From Ulvibacter litoralis (GTDB lineage Bacteria > Bacteroidota > Bacteroidia > Flavobacteriales > Flavobacteriaceae): a DNA stretch of 64,000 bases. The stretch is taken from positions 1 to 64,000 of the forward strand of contig NZ_FNBA01000002.1 of the NCBI RefSeq assembly GCF_900102055.1. The letters run 5' to 3'. The position numbers were made by a program, and so were the translations under genes. The first letter of the stretch is position 1. Each line of letters begins with the position of its first letter. Below are positions 36,856 to 48,840 of this stretch, in pieces. The notes below the pieces were generated by a model. The model was not told the origin of the DNA and did not search any database. It saw only the letters and a program-made list of their open reading frames with translations.

Positions 36856-37713
36856 ATGAAGCTAAGAGAATTAAAATTGGAAGTCAGTCAAGCGCTTTTA
36901 GAGGTGTATCCTTCAGAAGAAGTAGCTTCTTTTTTTGTACTCCTTTCTGAAGCGTATTTAAACATGTCACGCTTAGAGCTAGCTTTGAATACAGAAGTTG
37001 TTGTTTCTGAAGCTGTTTCAGAAAAATTTAGAAATGCAGTAGTCCGACTGAAGGCTTTTGAGCCAATACAATATATAATAGGTACAACAGAATTTTACAG
37101 TTTGCCTTTTAATGTGACCAAAGCCACGTTAATTCCGAGACCCGAAACCGAAGAGTTGGTCGATTGGATTTTGAATGATATTCCGAAGAAAGAAAATTGG
37201 GAGGGTTCTGTGTTAGACATTGGAACAGGATCGGGATGCATCGCCATTTCGTTGGCAAAAAACCTTCCGAAGAGCAGTGTTTCCGCTTTGGATTTTTCCG
37301 AAGAAGCATTAAAAATCGCCAAACAGAACGCCGAATTAAATGGAGTCTCCGTAGATTTTAGTACGCAAAACATTCTCACTGTAGCAACCCTTCCGAAGCA
37401 ATACAGCGTCATAGTTTCCAATCCGCCTTATGTGCGAGAACTTGAGAAAAAGGAAATGCAACAAAACGTTTTGCGGCACGAACCTGATTCGGCATTATTT
37501 GTAAGTGATGCAGATCCGTTGGTGTTTTATAGACGTATTGCAACACTGGCAAAGCAGCATTTATATAAGGATGGATTACTTTACTTCGAAATTAATGAGT
37601 ATCTTGGTAATGAGTTGGTTACAATGCTGACTGAGATGGATTATAAAAATGTAACCCTTAAAAAAGACATCTTCGGGCGTGATCGAATGATAAAATGTAA
37701 AACAAATGAGTGA
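36856..37713 (+). CDS. prmC: Peptide chain release factor N5-glutamine methyltransferase
   Basis: PrmC methylates the Gln of the GGQ motif in release factors RF1/RF2, raising termination efficiency. The 285-residue protein has an N-terminal helical domain, FEPIQYIIGTTEFYSLPFNV, the SAM motif VLDIGTGSGCIAISLA and the catalytic VSNPPYV. Its end overlaps the LOG-family gene by 8 bp. The gene holds four copies of the octamer TTCCGAAG within about 220 bp (37181, 37265, 37296, 37391), in two different reading frames. Confidence 0.96.
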   Translation: MKLRELKLEVSQALLEVYPSEEVASFFVLLSEAYLNMSRLELALNTEVVVSEAVSEKFRNAVVRLKAFEPIQYIIGTTEFYSLPFNVTKATLIPRPETEELVDWILNDIPKKENWEGSVLDIGTGSGCIAISLAKNLPKSSVSALDFSEEALKIAKQNAELNGVSVDFSTQNILTVATLPKQYSVIVSNPPYVRELEKKEMQQNVLRHEPDSALFVSDADPLVFYRRIATLAKQHLYKDGLLYFEINEYLGNELVTMLTEMDYKNVTLKKDIFGRDRMIKCKTNE

Positions 37714-38296
37714 AATTTCTAAAATATGTGTTTTCTGCGGAAGCAGCGACGGAAACGATTTAGCAATAACAGATGCTGCCGAGCGATTAGGAACTTATTT
37801 TGCTAAGAATGATATTACGTTGGTCTATGGAGCCGCAAAAATTGGAGTCATGGGGACGTTGGCAAAAGCGACCTTAGATCATAAAGGTAATGTTATAGGT
37901 ATTATTCCTTCTTTTCTGAAGAAGAAAGAGGTAGTTCATTTAGGGCTTACAGAATTGATTACCACCGAAAACATGCACGATCGAAAACTGAAAATGCAAG
38001 AGATTAGCGACGGTTTCATTGTGCTTCCAGGAGGTTTTGGAACGCTAGAAGAGTTGTTTGAGATTATTACGTGGTTGCAATTAGGCTTGCATCAAAAACC
38101 GATTGGATTGCTAAATGTGAACGGTTTTTACAACGATTTGCTCAAACTTCTAGAGACAATGGTTCGAAAAGGATTTCTTTCTTTGGAAAATTACGAACTG
38201 CTATTGGTAGATAATACAGTGGAGAATCTAGTTGGAAAAATGAACAGTTTTAAAGCGCCTCAGCTTCCTAAGTGGTTGAATGATAGTCGAGCGTAA
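37706..38296 (+). CDS. LOG family protein, putative nucleoside 5'-monophosphate phosphoribohydrolase
   Basis: This is a 196-residue Rossmann-fold LOG protein. The hallmark PGGFGTLEELFEIITWLQLG and the N-terminal CVFCGSSDGND and VYGAAKIGVMGTLA match the cytokinin-activating Lonely Guy family. Bacterial members cleave the N-glycosidic bond of nucleoside monophosphates; the physiological substrate here is not known. It is coupled to prmC by an 8-bp overlap. Confidence 0.92.
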   Translation: MSEISKICVFCGSSDGNDLAITDAAERLGTYFAKNDITLVYGAAKIGVMGTLAKATLDHKGNVIGIIPSFLKKKEVVHLGLTELITTENMHDRKLKMQEISDGFIVLPGGFGTLEELFEIITWLQLGLHQKPIGLLNVNGFYNDLLKLLETMVRKGFLSLENYELLLVDNTVENLVGKMNSFKAPQLPKWLNDSRA

Positions 38297-38394
38297 TTTT
38301 ATATTTATTAACGTTTAGCCTCGTTTTTTTAACAAAATAACTTTTCAGAAACATATTTACGTACATTTAAAGGACTAACATTAAATGTAAACAT

Positions 38395-39096
38395 ATGAAA
38401 TCATCAAAAAAGTATTTCGCAGAGGGATTAGGCACTTTTGCTTTAGTTTTATTTGGTTGTGGGGCAGCAACAATTGCTAGCGTTTCTCAATCAGGTCCTG
38501 AAGGGATCGGGCTCTTAGGTATTTCTCTCGCTTTTGGTTTGTCGGTAGTCGTAATGGCTTATACCATTGGTCCCATTTCTGGATGTCATATCAATCCCGC
38601 TATTTCTATTGCAATGTTGGCAGCAGGGAAATTATCTGGAAAAGACACTGTTGGGTATATTGTAGCGCAATGTATTGGTGCGATTGCAGCCGCTGGCTTG
38701 CTCTATGTAATAGCTACAGGAAGTGCTGGTTTTTCAATGCCCGAATGGGGGCTAGGAAGTAATGGATGGGGCGATGGTTATTTGGGAGAATATGATATGA
38801 AATCTGCTTTCATTGCCGAATTTGTATTTACTTTTTTGTTCTTATTAGTGATTTTTGGAACTACAGCTAAAAATGCATCTCCTATGATGGCTGGTTTGGC
38901 TATCGGTATTTCATTGGCGTTAATTCATATGGTTGTAATCCCAATTACAGGAACCTCCGTGAATCCAGCGCGTAGTTTAGGTCCTGCACTTTTCGCAGGA
39001 GGAATGGCGTTGGAGCAGCTTTGGTTGTTTGTTGTGGCGCCTGTAGCAGGAGGTTTATGTGCTGCATTGGTTCGAAATGTATTTTTAGAAGACTAA
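38395..39096 (+). CDS. Aquaporin Z-like water channel
   Basis: This is a 233-residue MIP-family channel with six transmembrane helices and two half-helices bearing NPA boxes: GCHINPAISI and SVNPARSLGPALF. The Arg after the second NPA fits the ar/R filter of water-selective aquaporins, and the length fits AqpZ rather than the longer GlpF. No glycerol genes are adjacent. It is monocistronic, with a terminator just downstream. Confidence 0.93.
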   Translation: MKSSKKYFAEGLGTFALVLFGCGAATIASVSQSGPEGIGLLGISLAFGLSVVVMAYTIGPISGCHINPAISIAMLAAGKLSGKDTVGYIVAQCIGAIAAAGLLYVIATGSAGFSMPEWGLGSNGWGDGYLGEYDMKSAFIAEFVFTFLFLLVIFGTTAKNASPMMAGLAIGISLALIHMVVIPITGTSVNPARSLGPALFAGGMALEQLWLFVVAPVAGGLCAALVRNVFLED

Positions 39097-39122
39097 TTTT
39101 TAATTGATTGTATATTTTTTCT

Positions 39123-41170
<2,048 letters not shown>

Positions 41171-41199
41171 TTGGCGTGTAAAATTATTGCGTAATACTG

Positions 41200-41207
41200 T
41201 ACTTTTG
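41200..41207 (+). promoter_or_regulatory. -7 promoter element of the DUF6913-dapA operon (TACTTTTG)
   Basis: TACTTTTG matches TAnnTTTG and ends 21 nt before the ATG at 41229, a conventional short leader. Confidence 0.5.
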
Positions 41208-41228
41208 TCAACGAATAGTTCCCTGTAG

Positions 41229-41744
41229 ATGTTTGAAAAATTAAAACGAAAATCATTACAAAAGCAAACCCAAAAAAATATTTTAAAAAGGGATTTGTCA
41301 TATGTAAATGCACCTGTTAAAACCATCGGGTTTTTAATAGATGAAGTGTCGTTTAATGATTTTGAAAAGCTATATGAATTCTCAAAAACATTAGGAATAC
41401 AGCGAAAAGATGTAAAAGTGTTCTCGTTTGTTCCGTATCAAAAAAAAGCACCGTCTTTGCGTCAAGACCAAATAAGTAACAAAGATTTTTCTTGGGGTGG
41501 CGTTGTTAAAAATACAAGTGCTCAGGAGTTTTTAAAAACCCCTTTTGATGTTTTAGTTGGATATTATAACGGAACACACGAATTTTTAGATTTATTAGTT
41601 TCTGAAAGCAAGGCGAGATTTAAAGTGGGCGTGGTTGGTGCAGATGAACGTCTTTTTGATTTGCTGATAGCTGTAGAGTTGTCTAAAACAGAATCTTTTA
41701 AAACGGAATTAAAAAAATACTTAACTGTTTTAAATAAATTGTAA
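41229..41744 (+). CDS. DUF6913 family protein
   Basis: This is a 171-residue cytosolic protein with a basic, Lys/Gln-rich N-terminus ([20 protein letters not shown]) and an alpha/beta core ([41 protein letters not shown]). It fits DUF6913, a Flavobacteriia family of unknown function usually found directly upstream of dapA. Its stop overlaps the dapA start by one base (TAATG), so the two are coupled. Confidence 0.78.
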   Translation: MFEKLKRKSLQKQTQKNILKRDLSYVNAPVKTIGFLIDEVSFNDFEKLYEFSKTLGIQRKDVKVFSFVPYQKKAPSLRQDQISNKDFSWGGVVKNTSAQEFLKTPFDVLVGYYNGTHEFLDLLVSESKARFKVGVVGADERLFDLLIAVELSKTESFKTELKKYLTVLNKL

Positions 41745-42619
41745 TGAAAGAATTAATGGGAACAGGTGTAGCGCTAGTTACTCCTTTTAATGATGATTTT
41801 TCGGTAGATGTTGCAGGATTGAAAAGAGTTGTTGATTTTAATATCGACAACGGAATTGACTATTTAGTGGTTCTAGGAACTACTGCGGAAAATGCAACAC
41901 TTTCATTAGAAGAAAAACAGTTGGTGATATCTACAATTGTGGAAGCTAATAATAGCAGGCTGCCTTTAGTTTTAGGAATTGGAGGCAATAATACAGCTGC
42001 ATTAATTGAAGAAATGCAAACAAGAGATTTAGCTGCTTTTGCTGCAATTTTATCAGTATCTCCATTTTATAACAAGCCTACACAGGAAGGTATTTACCAA
42101 CATTTTGCTGCCTTAGCGAAAGTAGCGCCTAAACCAATTATTTTATACAATGTTCCTGGCAGAACGGCGTCTAATATGCTTCCTGAAACTGTGATCCGTC
42201 TGGCGAATGATTTTGAAAATATCATAGGAATAAAAGAAGCTGCGGGTGATATAGTGCAAGCAATGCGTTTAATTTCAGGTTGTCCAAACGACTTTTTAGT
42301 GATTTCGGGCGATGATGCTATCGCGTTACCGATGATTTTAGGTGGCGGTGCTGGTGTGATTTCTGTGATAGCGCAAGGTTTTCCGAAAGAATTCTCAAAA
42401 TTGATTCGTTTAGGATTGGATAGGAAAGTAGACGAAGCCTATCAAATTCAATATAAAATACTTCCGGCGATTGATTATATTTTTGCAGAAGGTAATCCGG
42501 CAGGAATTAAGGCTGTATTCAGTAAATTAGGAGTTTGTGGAGCTACTGTTCGACTTCCATTGGTTGGGATTAGTGCAGATTTGCAATCGAAAATAGATGC
42601 TTTTATTTCAGAATTATAA
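41744..42619 (+). CDS. dapA: 4-hydroxy-tetrahydrodipicolinate synthase
   Basis: DapA condenses pyruvate with aspartate semialdehyde, the first committed step to diaminopimelate and lysine. The 291-residue TIM-barrel has the GTTAEN motif (GTTAENATL), the catalytic Tyr in YNVPGRT and the Schiff-base Lys in [11 protein letters not shown]. It is translationally coupled to the DUF6913 gene. With dapF elsewhere in the window it supplies the lysine/peptidoglycan branch. Confidence 0.96.
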   Translation: MKELMGTGVALVTPFNDDFSVDVAGLKRVVDFNIDNGIDYLVVLGTTAENATLSLEEKQLVISTIVEANNSRLPLVLGIGGNNTAALIEEMQTRDLAAFAAILSVSPFYNKPTQEGIYQHFAALAKVAPKPIILYNVPGRTASNMLPETVIRLANDFENIIGIKEAAGDIVQAMRLISGCPNDFLVISGDDAIALPMILGGGAGVISVIAQGFPKEFSKLIRLGLDRKVDEAYQIQYKILPAIDYIFAEGNPAGIKAVFSKLGVCGATVRLPLVGISADLQSKIDAFISEL

Positions 42620-42727
42620 AAAAGGATTGATAGGGTATCGTTAAACTTTTCAAAATTAGCCTTATTTCTATGGTTTAATACAATAATTTAGTGCCCTAAT
42701 AAGTTTTTCTAATCAGGTAGAATTCAC

Positions 42728-42735
42728 TACTTTTG
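42728..42735 (+). promoter_or_regulatory. -7 promoter element of the bamD operon (TACTTTTG)
   Basis: TACTTTTG matches TAnnTTTG and ends 20 nt before the bamD ATG at 42756. Confidence 0.5.
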
Positions 42736-42755
42736 CACGATGTTTTTTTAACACT

Positions 42756-43559
42756 ATGAGAATACCAATATTACTTTTTTTTTGCATTACAATAGCTTTT
42801 ACTTCATGTAGCCCTTATCAGAAGGTCTATCGAGGTGATTCAATGACAGCCAAATACAACCTTGCCGACTCATTATATCAAATGGGGAAGTATAAGAAAG
42901 CGCTCAAATTAATGGAGCAAGTTGTTCCTGTGTATCGCGGAAAACCACAAGCAGAGAAGTTAATGTTTATGTATTCAAATACATTTTATAACTTAGGGGA
43001 TCATTATTTAGCAGGATATCAATTTGAACGTTTCGAAACATCTTATCCAAAAAGTGATAGTGTTGAAATAGCAGCGTACAGATCGGCAAAAAGCTACTAC
43101 GAGTTATCTCCTCGTTATAGTTTAGATCAAAAAGATACATATACTGCAATCGAGAAATTGCAAAACTATATTAATAAGTATCCTAATACTCAATACCGAC
43201 AAGAAGCAAACGATTTAGTTGCTGAGTTGCGTGGAAAGTTAGAAAAAAAGGATATTGAAGTTGCAAAGCAATATTTAAAAATATCAGAATACAAGCCAGC
43301 GATTGAAGCGTTTGATAATTTTATTTCAGATCATCCAGGATCTCAATATAGAAAAGATGCTTTTTTTGGTCGTTTTGATGCAGGATATCAATTAGCAATA
43401 CGCAGTATTCCAAGATTAGTAAATGAACGACTTATTATTGCTAAAGGATATTATGCTAACTTTGCAAAATATTATAAAGACAGTGATTTAATTGAAGATG
43501 CGGATGCCATTTTGGAGGACATTAACAAGCGTCTTAATACAGAAGAACCTACAAGTTAA
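42756..43559 (+). CDS. bamD: Outer-membrane assembly lipoprotein BamD
   Basis: BamD is the essential lipoprotein partner of BamA in outer-membrane protein insertion. The 267-residue protein has a lipoprotein signal ending TSC (Cys18) and five TPR-like helical repeats (YNLADSLYQMGKYKKALKLMEQVVPVYRGKP, HYLAGYQFERFETSYPKSDSVEIAAYRSAKSYYELSP, AIEAFDNFISDHPGSQYRKDAFFGRFDAGYQLA). The next gene, rpoZ, begins 11 bp downstream, and the rpoZ-coaBC-DUF4835-recN order that follows is the one common in Flavobacteriia. Confidence 0.92.
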   Translation: MRIPILLFFCITIAFTSCSPYQKVYRGDSMTAKYNLADSLYQMGKYKKALKLMEQVVPVYRGKPQAEKLMFMYSNTFYNLGDHYLAGYQFERFETSYPKSDSVEIAAYRSAKSYYELSPRYSLDQKDTYTAIEKLQNYINKYPNTQYRQEANDLVAELRGKLEKKDIEVAKQYLKISEYKPAIEAFDNFISDHPGSQYRKDAFFGRFDAGYQLAIRSIPRLVNERLIIAKGYYANFAKYYKDSDLIEDADAILEDINKRLNTEEPTS

Positions 43560-43570
43560 CAATAGAGATT

Positions 43571-43906
43571 ATGACAGATATCAAAAATTCTGAAGCACCT
43601 ATCAATACAACTACGATTGATAAAAACATTATAGATGCGCCAACTAATAATATTTATGAGGCTATTTCTATTATTTCAAAAAGAGCCAATCAAATCAATG
43701 GCGATATCAAGAAAGAATTGCTTGAGAAACTAGACGAATTTGCAACTTACAATGACAGTTTAGAAGAAATTTTTGAAAACAAAGAACAAATTGAAGTTTC
43801 TAAGTTTTACGAAAAATTACCTAAGCCGCATTCACTTGCAGTGCAAGAGTGGATTGAAAACAAAATCTACTACCGTAATACACAAGACGAAGCTTTAGAA
43901 AAATAA
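43571..43906 (+). CDS. rpoZ: RNA polymerase omega subunit, Bacteroidota type
   Basis: This is a 111-residue protein of the divergent omega family found in Bacteroidota: NNIYEAISIISKRANQINGDIKKELLEKLDEFA, then a short acidic linker and KLPKPHSLAVQEWIENKIYYRN. Omega stabilises beta-prime during polymerase assembly. It lies 11 bp after bamD and 2 bp before coaBC. Assignment rests on the motif pattern and conserved position. Confidence 0.88.
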   Translation: MTDIKNSEAPINTTTIDKNIIDAPTNNIYEAISIISKRANQINGDIKKELLEKLDEFATYNDSLEEIFENKEQIEVSKFYEKLPKPHSLAVQEWIENKIYYRNTQDEALEK

Positions 43907-43908
43907 GA

Positions 43909-45120
43909 ATGTCTGTACTAAGCGGAAAAAATATACTGCTCGGTGTTACTGCCGGTATTGCCGCTTATAAATCAGCATTTTTGGTTCGGTTGTTAGTAAA
44001 AAGTGGTGCAAATGTGAAGGTTGTAATGACACCTTCAGCAAAAGATTTTGTAACTCCTTTAACGCTTTCAACTCTTTCAAAGAATGAAGTTTTTTCTTCC
44101 TTTTACCAGGAAGATGATGAAAATGCCCAATGGAATAACCACGTAGAGTTAGCCCTTTGGGCTGATTTGTTTGTAATAGCTCCGGCAACGGCTAATACAC
44201 TCTCTAAAATGTCTAATGGCGTTTGTGACAACCTTTTGTTAGCGGTTTATCTATCGGCTAAATGTCCTGTTTATTATGCGCCGGCAATGGACTTGGATAT
44301 GTACAAGCATCCGAGTACGGTAGCGACTTTCGAGAAATTGAATTCCTTCGGAAACCTACAAATTCCAGCGGGACATGGCGAACTAGCGAGTGGCCTAGTA
44401 GGACAAGGTCGTATGGCTGAGCCTGAAGCAATTGTCGCTTTTTTAGAAGCGGATATAGCGAAAACACTTCCGTTGCGCGGTAAAAAGGTTTTAATTACTG
44501 CGGGACCTACCTATGAAGCTATAGATCCTGTGCGATTTATAGGAAATCATTCTAGTGGGAAAATGGGTTTTGCAATCGCTGAAACAGCAGCTCGATTAGG
44601 GGCTGAGGTTGTTTTGGTTTCGGGTCCGGTAAGTTTAAAGTTAGATCATCCACAGATTAAAGTGGTTTCGGTAACTTCAGCACAGCAAATGTACGATGCT
44701 GTTCATGCTTCATTTGAAGGTGTAGATATCGCGATTTTAAGTGCAGCTGTTGCAGATTATCGTCCTAAAGATATCGCTTCAGAAAAGATAAAAAAGAAAG
44801 ACACTACCTTAACACTCACCTTAGAGAAAACGAAAGATATTTTGGCTTCATTAGGTGAAATTAAGGGAAAACAATTCTTAGTGGGCTTTGCACTAGAGAC
44901 CGAAAACGAGTTGGAACACGCAAAAACAAAACTCAAAAAAAAGAATTTAGATTTAATTGTATTAAATTCGCTTAAAGATAAAGGAGCAGGTTTTAAAACA
45001 GACACTAATAAAGTAACCTTGATTTCGAAAGACAATAAAGTGGTTCCTTTTCCTGTTAAAACCAAAGCAGAAGTAGCAAACGATATTTTTACACACATTA
45101 TAAATAAACTCCATGCGTAG
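43909..45120 (+). CDS. coaBC: Bifunctional phosphopantothenoylcysteine decarboxylase/phosphopantothenate-cysteine ligase
   Basis: This bifunctional enzyme carries out two steps of coenzyme A synthesis. The N-terminal CoaC flavoprotein (about 1-180) has VTAGIAAYKSA, the catalytic His in WNNHVELALWADLFVIAPATANTLSKMSNGVCDNLL and APAMDLDMY. The C-terminal CoaB (about 185-403) has VLITAGPTYEAIDPVRFIGNHSSGKMG, AAVADYRP and KTKDILASLG. At 403 residues it is of normal length. It overlaps the DUF4835 gene by 8 bp. The later CoA enzyme coaE is in the same window. Confidence 0.96.
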   Translation: MSVLSGKNILLGVTAGIAAYKSAFLVRLLVKSGANVKVVMTPSAKDFVTPLTLSTLSKNEVFSSFYQEDDENAQWNNHVELALWADLFVIAPATANTLSKMSNGVCDNLLLAVYLSAKCPVYYAPAMDLDMYKHPSTVATFEKLNSFGNLQIPAGHGELASGLVGQGRMAEPEAIVAFLEADIAKTLPLRGKKVLITAGPTYEAIDPVRFIGNHSSGKMGFAIAETAARLGAEVVLVSGPVSLKLDHPQIKVVSVTSAQQMYDAVHASFEGVDIAILSAAVADYRPKDIASEKIKKKDTTLTLTLEKTKDILASLGEIKGKQFLVGFALETENELEHAKTKLKKKNLDLIVLNSLKDKGAGFKTDTNKVTLISKDNKVVPFPVKTKAEVANDIFTHIINKLHA

Positions 45121-46003
45121 TAGTATACTTTTTATAGCATTTATAGTTGGAATTTTCACGGTACAAGCACAAGAGCTTAATTCTACTGTGATTATCGATG
45201 CCGAACAAACAGGACAGTCAAATCAACAAATATTTAAAACGCTAGAGCAACAACTAACCGAGTTTATAAACAATAGGAGTTGGACTAATAAAGAATACAA
45301 AAATCAAGAGCGTATTGATTGTAGTTTTACGCTAATTGTATCTGAATATGACGGAACAAACTTTACAGCTTCGTTACAAGTAGGAGCCACACGTCCTGTC
45401 TTTAATTCAACATACGACAGCCCAATTTATAACTATAACGACAGACAAGTTTCATTTATGTATAAAGAGTTTGAACCGCTTACGTTCAATATCAACACAT
45501 TTGATTCTAACTTGGTTTCTGTGATTGCATATCACGTATATACGATTATCGGATTAGACGCCGATTCTTTTGAGTTAAATGGAGGTGATGCTTATTTTGC
45601 AATAGCTAAACAAATTGTAGGTACGGCAGCCTCTAGCAATTATTCTGGATGGAAACCAACAGACGGGACACAATCCCGTTACCAATATAACAATGCAATC
45701 CTTTCAAACGTGTACAAAGAATTCCATACGGCTATGTACGATTATCATAGGGTAGGGTTGGACGTTATGGAAAGCAAACCAAAAGAAGCGAAGGTTGCAA
45801 TTATTGGTGCGATTAAAACTTTAAAAGGAATTAACGATCGACGACCAAATTCGTATCTTTTAAGAACCTTCTTTGATGCTAAAAGTGAAGAAATTCAAGC
45901 GATTTTTAGCGGCGGACCAAGAGTTGATATCGCCGAATTGGTTGAAAATCTTACCAGAATGGCACCTACTAAGCGAAGTAATTGGAACGAGATTAAGTTG
46001 TAA
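45113..46003 (+). CDS. DUF4835 family exported protein
   Basis: This is a 296-residue exported protein with a signal peptide (residues 1-18, cut near VQAQ) and a DUF4835 body: DAEQTGQSNQQIFKTLEQQLTEFINNRSWTN, FNSTYDSPIYNYNDRQVSFMYKEFEPL, DSFELNGGDAYFAIAKQIV. The family is confined to Bacteroidota and its function is unknown; it sits constantly between coaBC and recN. The 8-bp overlap with coaBC indicates coupled translation. Periplasmic or outer-membrane location is inferred from the signal. Confidence 0.87.
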   Translation: MRSSILFIAFIVGIFTVQAQELNSTVIIDAEQTGQSNQQIFKTLEQQLTEFINNRSWTNKEYKNQERIDCSFTLIVSEYDGTNFTASLQVGATRPVFNSTYDSPIYNYNDRQVSFMYKEFEPLTFNINTFDSNLVSVIAYHVYTIIGLDADSFELNGGDAYFAIAKQIVGTAASSNYSGWKPTDGTQSRYQYNNAILSNVYKEFHTAMYDYHRVGLDVMESKPKEAKVAIIGAIKTLKGINDRRPNSYLLRTFFDAKSEEIQAIFSGGPRVDIAELVENLTRMAPTKRSNWNEIKL

Positions 46004-46073
46004 TCAACTTGTTCTTTTGCTTGCTAGTCTTGTAAAACTCCCATACATTTAAAAGAAATTTAAGACACTTTTC

Positions 46074-47726
46074 GTGATTACTATTCTTGCTATTAAAAAT
46101 TATGCGCTTATAGAAGATATCCGTGTGGATTTACACAAGGGATTAACTACTATTACGGGAGAAACAGGCGCTGGAAAATCTATCATTTTAGGAGCTTTGG
46201 CATTGCTTTTGGGAAAAAGAGCCGATGTAAGTAGTGTGAAAGATGCTGCTAAAAAATGTGTAATTGAAGGAGAATTTGCTGTCAAGCAATATCAGTTGCA
46301 CACTATTTTTGAAGAGAATGATTTAGATTACGACGACCATACTATTATTCGACGTGAAATATTACCAAGTGGAAAATCGCGAGCTTTCGTAAACGATAGT
46401 CCAGTGTCATTGTCGCAGCTTCAAACACTGGGAGTGCATTTGGTAGATGTACATAGTCAAAATGAGACGTTGTCTTTAGCTTCGGAAAGTTTTCAGATGG
46501 AGATTGTAGATGCGTTGGCAAACAATGCTTCAAAATTACAAGAGTATGGACGACAGTTTGAAGCGTATAAAGCACTTTCAGAAAAGATTTCAGAATTAAA
46601 AAGTAATAAAGAAGACGCTTCTAAAGAGCTTGAATACAATACCTTTTTACATAAAGAATTGGTCGAGGCTGGTCTTCAGAAAATGAATCAGCAGGAATTA
46701 GAGGAAACCTACGAGGCGCTAAACAATACAGAACTTATTCAAGAGTCACTTTCGAAAGTACTTCAATTGCTTTCAGAAGAGCAAATAGGAGCTATTGAAT
46801 CTGCAAAGGAAGCTCGATTGGCTTTAGGGAAAATAAGAACCTTCTCTAGCTCTTTCGAAGAATTATGGAACCGTATCAATAGTGTTATTATTGAATTTGA
46901 AGATCTTTTTGAAGGGATCGAGGATGAGGCAGATGCGGTAGAGGCAGATCCATCCAAATTAGTGGAAGTAAACGAAAAGCTTCAAACTTTATACAAGTTA
47001 CAACAAAAGCATTCGGTGGCTACGGTTTCTGAGTTGGTAAATATTCAGGAAGAATTGGCTTCAAAAATTGACGGGGTAGAAAACCTAGATGCACATATTC
47101 TTGTATTGGAAAAAGAATTGACTGTGTTAAAAAATAACGCCTTAGCAACTGCAAAAACGCTTCATGAAAATAGGCAAAAAGCCCTTCCGAAGTTAAAAGA
47201 ACAATTAGAAGCTTATTTAAGTGAATTAGGTTTGCCAAATGCGCAGTTCAAGTTTACGTTGGAGACTTCTAAGAGCTTTAGAGGGAACGGAACCGATGTG
47301 TTAGACTTGTTGTTTACAGCGAATAAAGGACTTGCTTTAGGTTCGTTGAAAAAAGTGGCTTCAGGGGGAGAAATGAGTAGAATTATGCTGTCGGTAAAGG
47401 CAGTTTTGGCAAAGTACAAACAATTGCCAACCATTATTTTTGATGAAATTGATACAGGGGTTTCTGGAGAAGTTGCTAATAAAATGGGACGTATCATGGA
47501 CAGCATGAGTAAATCGATGCAGTTAATTAGCATCACGCATTTACCTCAAATTGCCGCAAAAGGGGAGCATCATATTAAGGTGTACAAAGAAGATGTAGAA
47601 AACGTAACTCAAACGCGTTTAAAAAACCTTACGGCCGAAGAGCGAGTGATAGAAATTGCCCAAATGATTGGTGGAACTACGGTAACAGAAGTTGCTATTG
47701 CCAATGCAAAAGAATTACTGAATTAA
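46074..47726 (+). CDS. recN: DNA repair protein RecN
   Basis: RecN is an SMC-like ATPase acting early in double-strand-break repair. The 550-residue protein has Walker A GETGAGKSII near residue 30, a long central coiled coil (about 150-350), the signature KKVASGGEMSRIMLSVKAVLA and Walker B TIIFDEIDTGVSGEVANKMG, then SITHLPQIAAKG. The start is a GTG at 46074, giving MITILAIKNYALIEDI, the expected family N-terminus. Confidence 0.95.
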   Translation: MITILAIKNYALIEDIRVDLHKGLTTITGETGAGKSIILGALALLLGKRADVSSVKDAAKKCVIEGEFAVKQYQLHTIFEENDLDYDDHTIIRREILPSGKSRAFVNDSPVSLSQLQTLGVHLVDVHSQNETLSLASESFQMEIVDALANNASKLQEYGRQFEAYKALSEKISELKSNKEDASKELEYNTFLHKELVEAGLQKMNQQELEETYEALNNTELIQESLSKVLQLLSEEQIGAIESAKEARLALGKIRTFSSSFEELWNRINSVIIEFEDLFEGIEDEADAVEADPSKLVEVNEKLQTLYKLQQKHSVATVSELVNIQEELASKIDGVENLDAHILVLEKELTVLKNNALATAKTLHENRQKALPKLKEQLEAYLSELGLPNAQFKFTLETSKSFRGNGTDVLDLLFTANKGLALGSLKKVASGGEMSRIMLSVKAVLAKYKQLPTIIFDEIDTGVSGEVANKMGRIMDSMSKSMQLISITHLPQIAAKGEHHIKVYKEDVENVTQTRLKNLTAEERVIEIAQMIGGTTVTEVAIANAKELLN

Positions 47727-47839
47727 CGGTATCTTTGTTTGCTTAGATGTAACTTTTTAAAATTACTTCGGAATAGTTTACAGAATTAAATAAACGTAAC
47801 GGCTAGCTATGGTTGTAGCGAGTGCAAAATATATTAAAG

Positions 47840-48652
47840 ATGTCATACAATTTATTAAAAGGAAAACGAGGAATTATATTTGGGGCTTTAGATGCAAATT
47901 CGATTGCCTGGAAAACTGCCGAGCGTGTTTTTGAGGAAGGCGGAACGTTTGTGTTAACCAATGCGCCTATTGCAATGCGGATGGGGCAAATTGACGAGTT
48001 GGCAAAAAAAACCAATTCGGAAATCATTCCAGCAGATGCTACCAATATTGAAGATTTGGAAAACCTTGTAGCGAAAGCAACAGAAATTTTAGGAGGTAAG
48101 TTAGACTTTGTACTGCATTCTATCGGAATGTCGGTAAATGTGCGAAAAGGGAAGCACTATACAGATCAAAATTACGATTGGACAGCTAAGGGCTGGGATG
48201 TGTCGGCGGTTTCATTTCATAAAACGATGCAGACATTATACAAGCAAGATGCAATGAATGAATGGGGAAGTATCGTTGCGTTAACGTATATGGCTTCTCA
48301 ACGGGTATTTCCGAATTATAATGATATGGCCGATAATAAAGCCTATTTAGAGTCGATTGCGCGAAGTTTTGGTTATTTCTTCGGAAGAGATAAAAAAGTT
48401 CGTGTCAATACTATTTCACAGTCGCCAACAGCAACCACGGCAGGTCAGGGAGTGAAAGGATTTGATGATTTCATCAGTTATGCTGATAAAATGTCGCCTC
48501 TAGGAAACGCAACGGCGTTAGATTGTGCTAATTATACAGTTAGTTTATTTAGTGATTTAACAAAACGAGTGACATTACAGAATTTATATAATGATGGCGG
48601 TTTTTCGAATATGGGGGTCAGTGATGCTTTGATTGAAAAATTCTCAGAATAG
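47840..48652 (+). CDS. fabI: Enoyl-[acyl-carrier-protein] reductase (NADH)
   Basis: FabI carries out the final reduction in each cycle of fatty-acid elongation. The 270-residue SDR-type protein starts MSYNLLKGKRGIIFGALDANSIAWKTAERVF, has VLHSIGMS, and the catalytic Tyr-x6-Lys in NYNDMADNKAYLESIARSFG. The frame is open from a GTG at 47822, but ATG 47840 gives the family N-terminus. It is followed by a clear terminator. Confidence 0.95.
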   Translation: MSYNLLKGKRGIIFGALDANSIAWKTAERVFEEGGTFVLTNAPIAMRMGQIDELAKKTNSEIIPADATNIEDLENLVAKATEILGGKLDFVLHSIGMSVNVRKGKHYTDQNYDWTAKGWDVSAVSFHKTMQTLYKQDAMNEWGSIVALTYMASQRVFPNYNDMADNKAYLESIARSFGYFFGRDKKVRVNTISQSPTATTAGQGVKGFDDFISYADKMSPLGNATALDCANYTVSLFSDLTKRVTLQNLYNDGGFSNMGVSDALIEKFSE

Positions 48653-48680
48653 GTAAATAATTGAATTTAAACCTTGTAGC

Positions 48681-48710
48681 AAACTGTCTTCAATTTTTTG
48701 GAGGCAGTTT
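48681..48710 (+). terminator. Rho-independent terminator after fabI
   Basis: AAACTGTCTTCAA (48681-48693) pairs with TTGGAGGCAGTTT (48698-48710), with two G-U pairs, a 4-nt loop and a following T-run. Confidence 0.85.
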
Positions 48711-48840
48711 TTGTATTTATTCAATTCTTAAAAGGTTAAATATTAATCGTTAAAAGATGTTTATTGTCGAAAAACATTTGATTTAACCTTTTTTTAAAGT
48801 ACTTTTAGGATACTATTAACTATTCTAATATCATTAAATT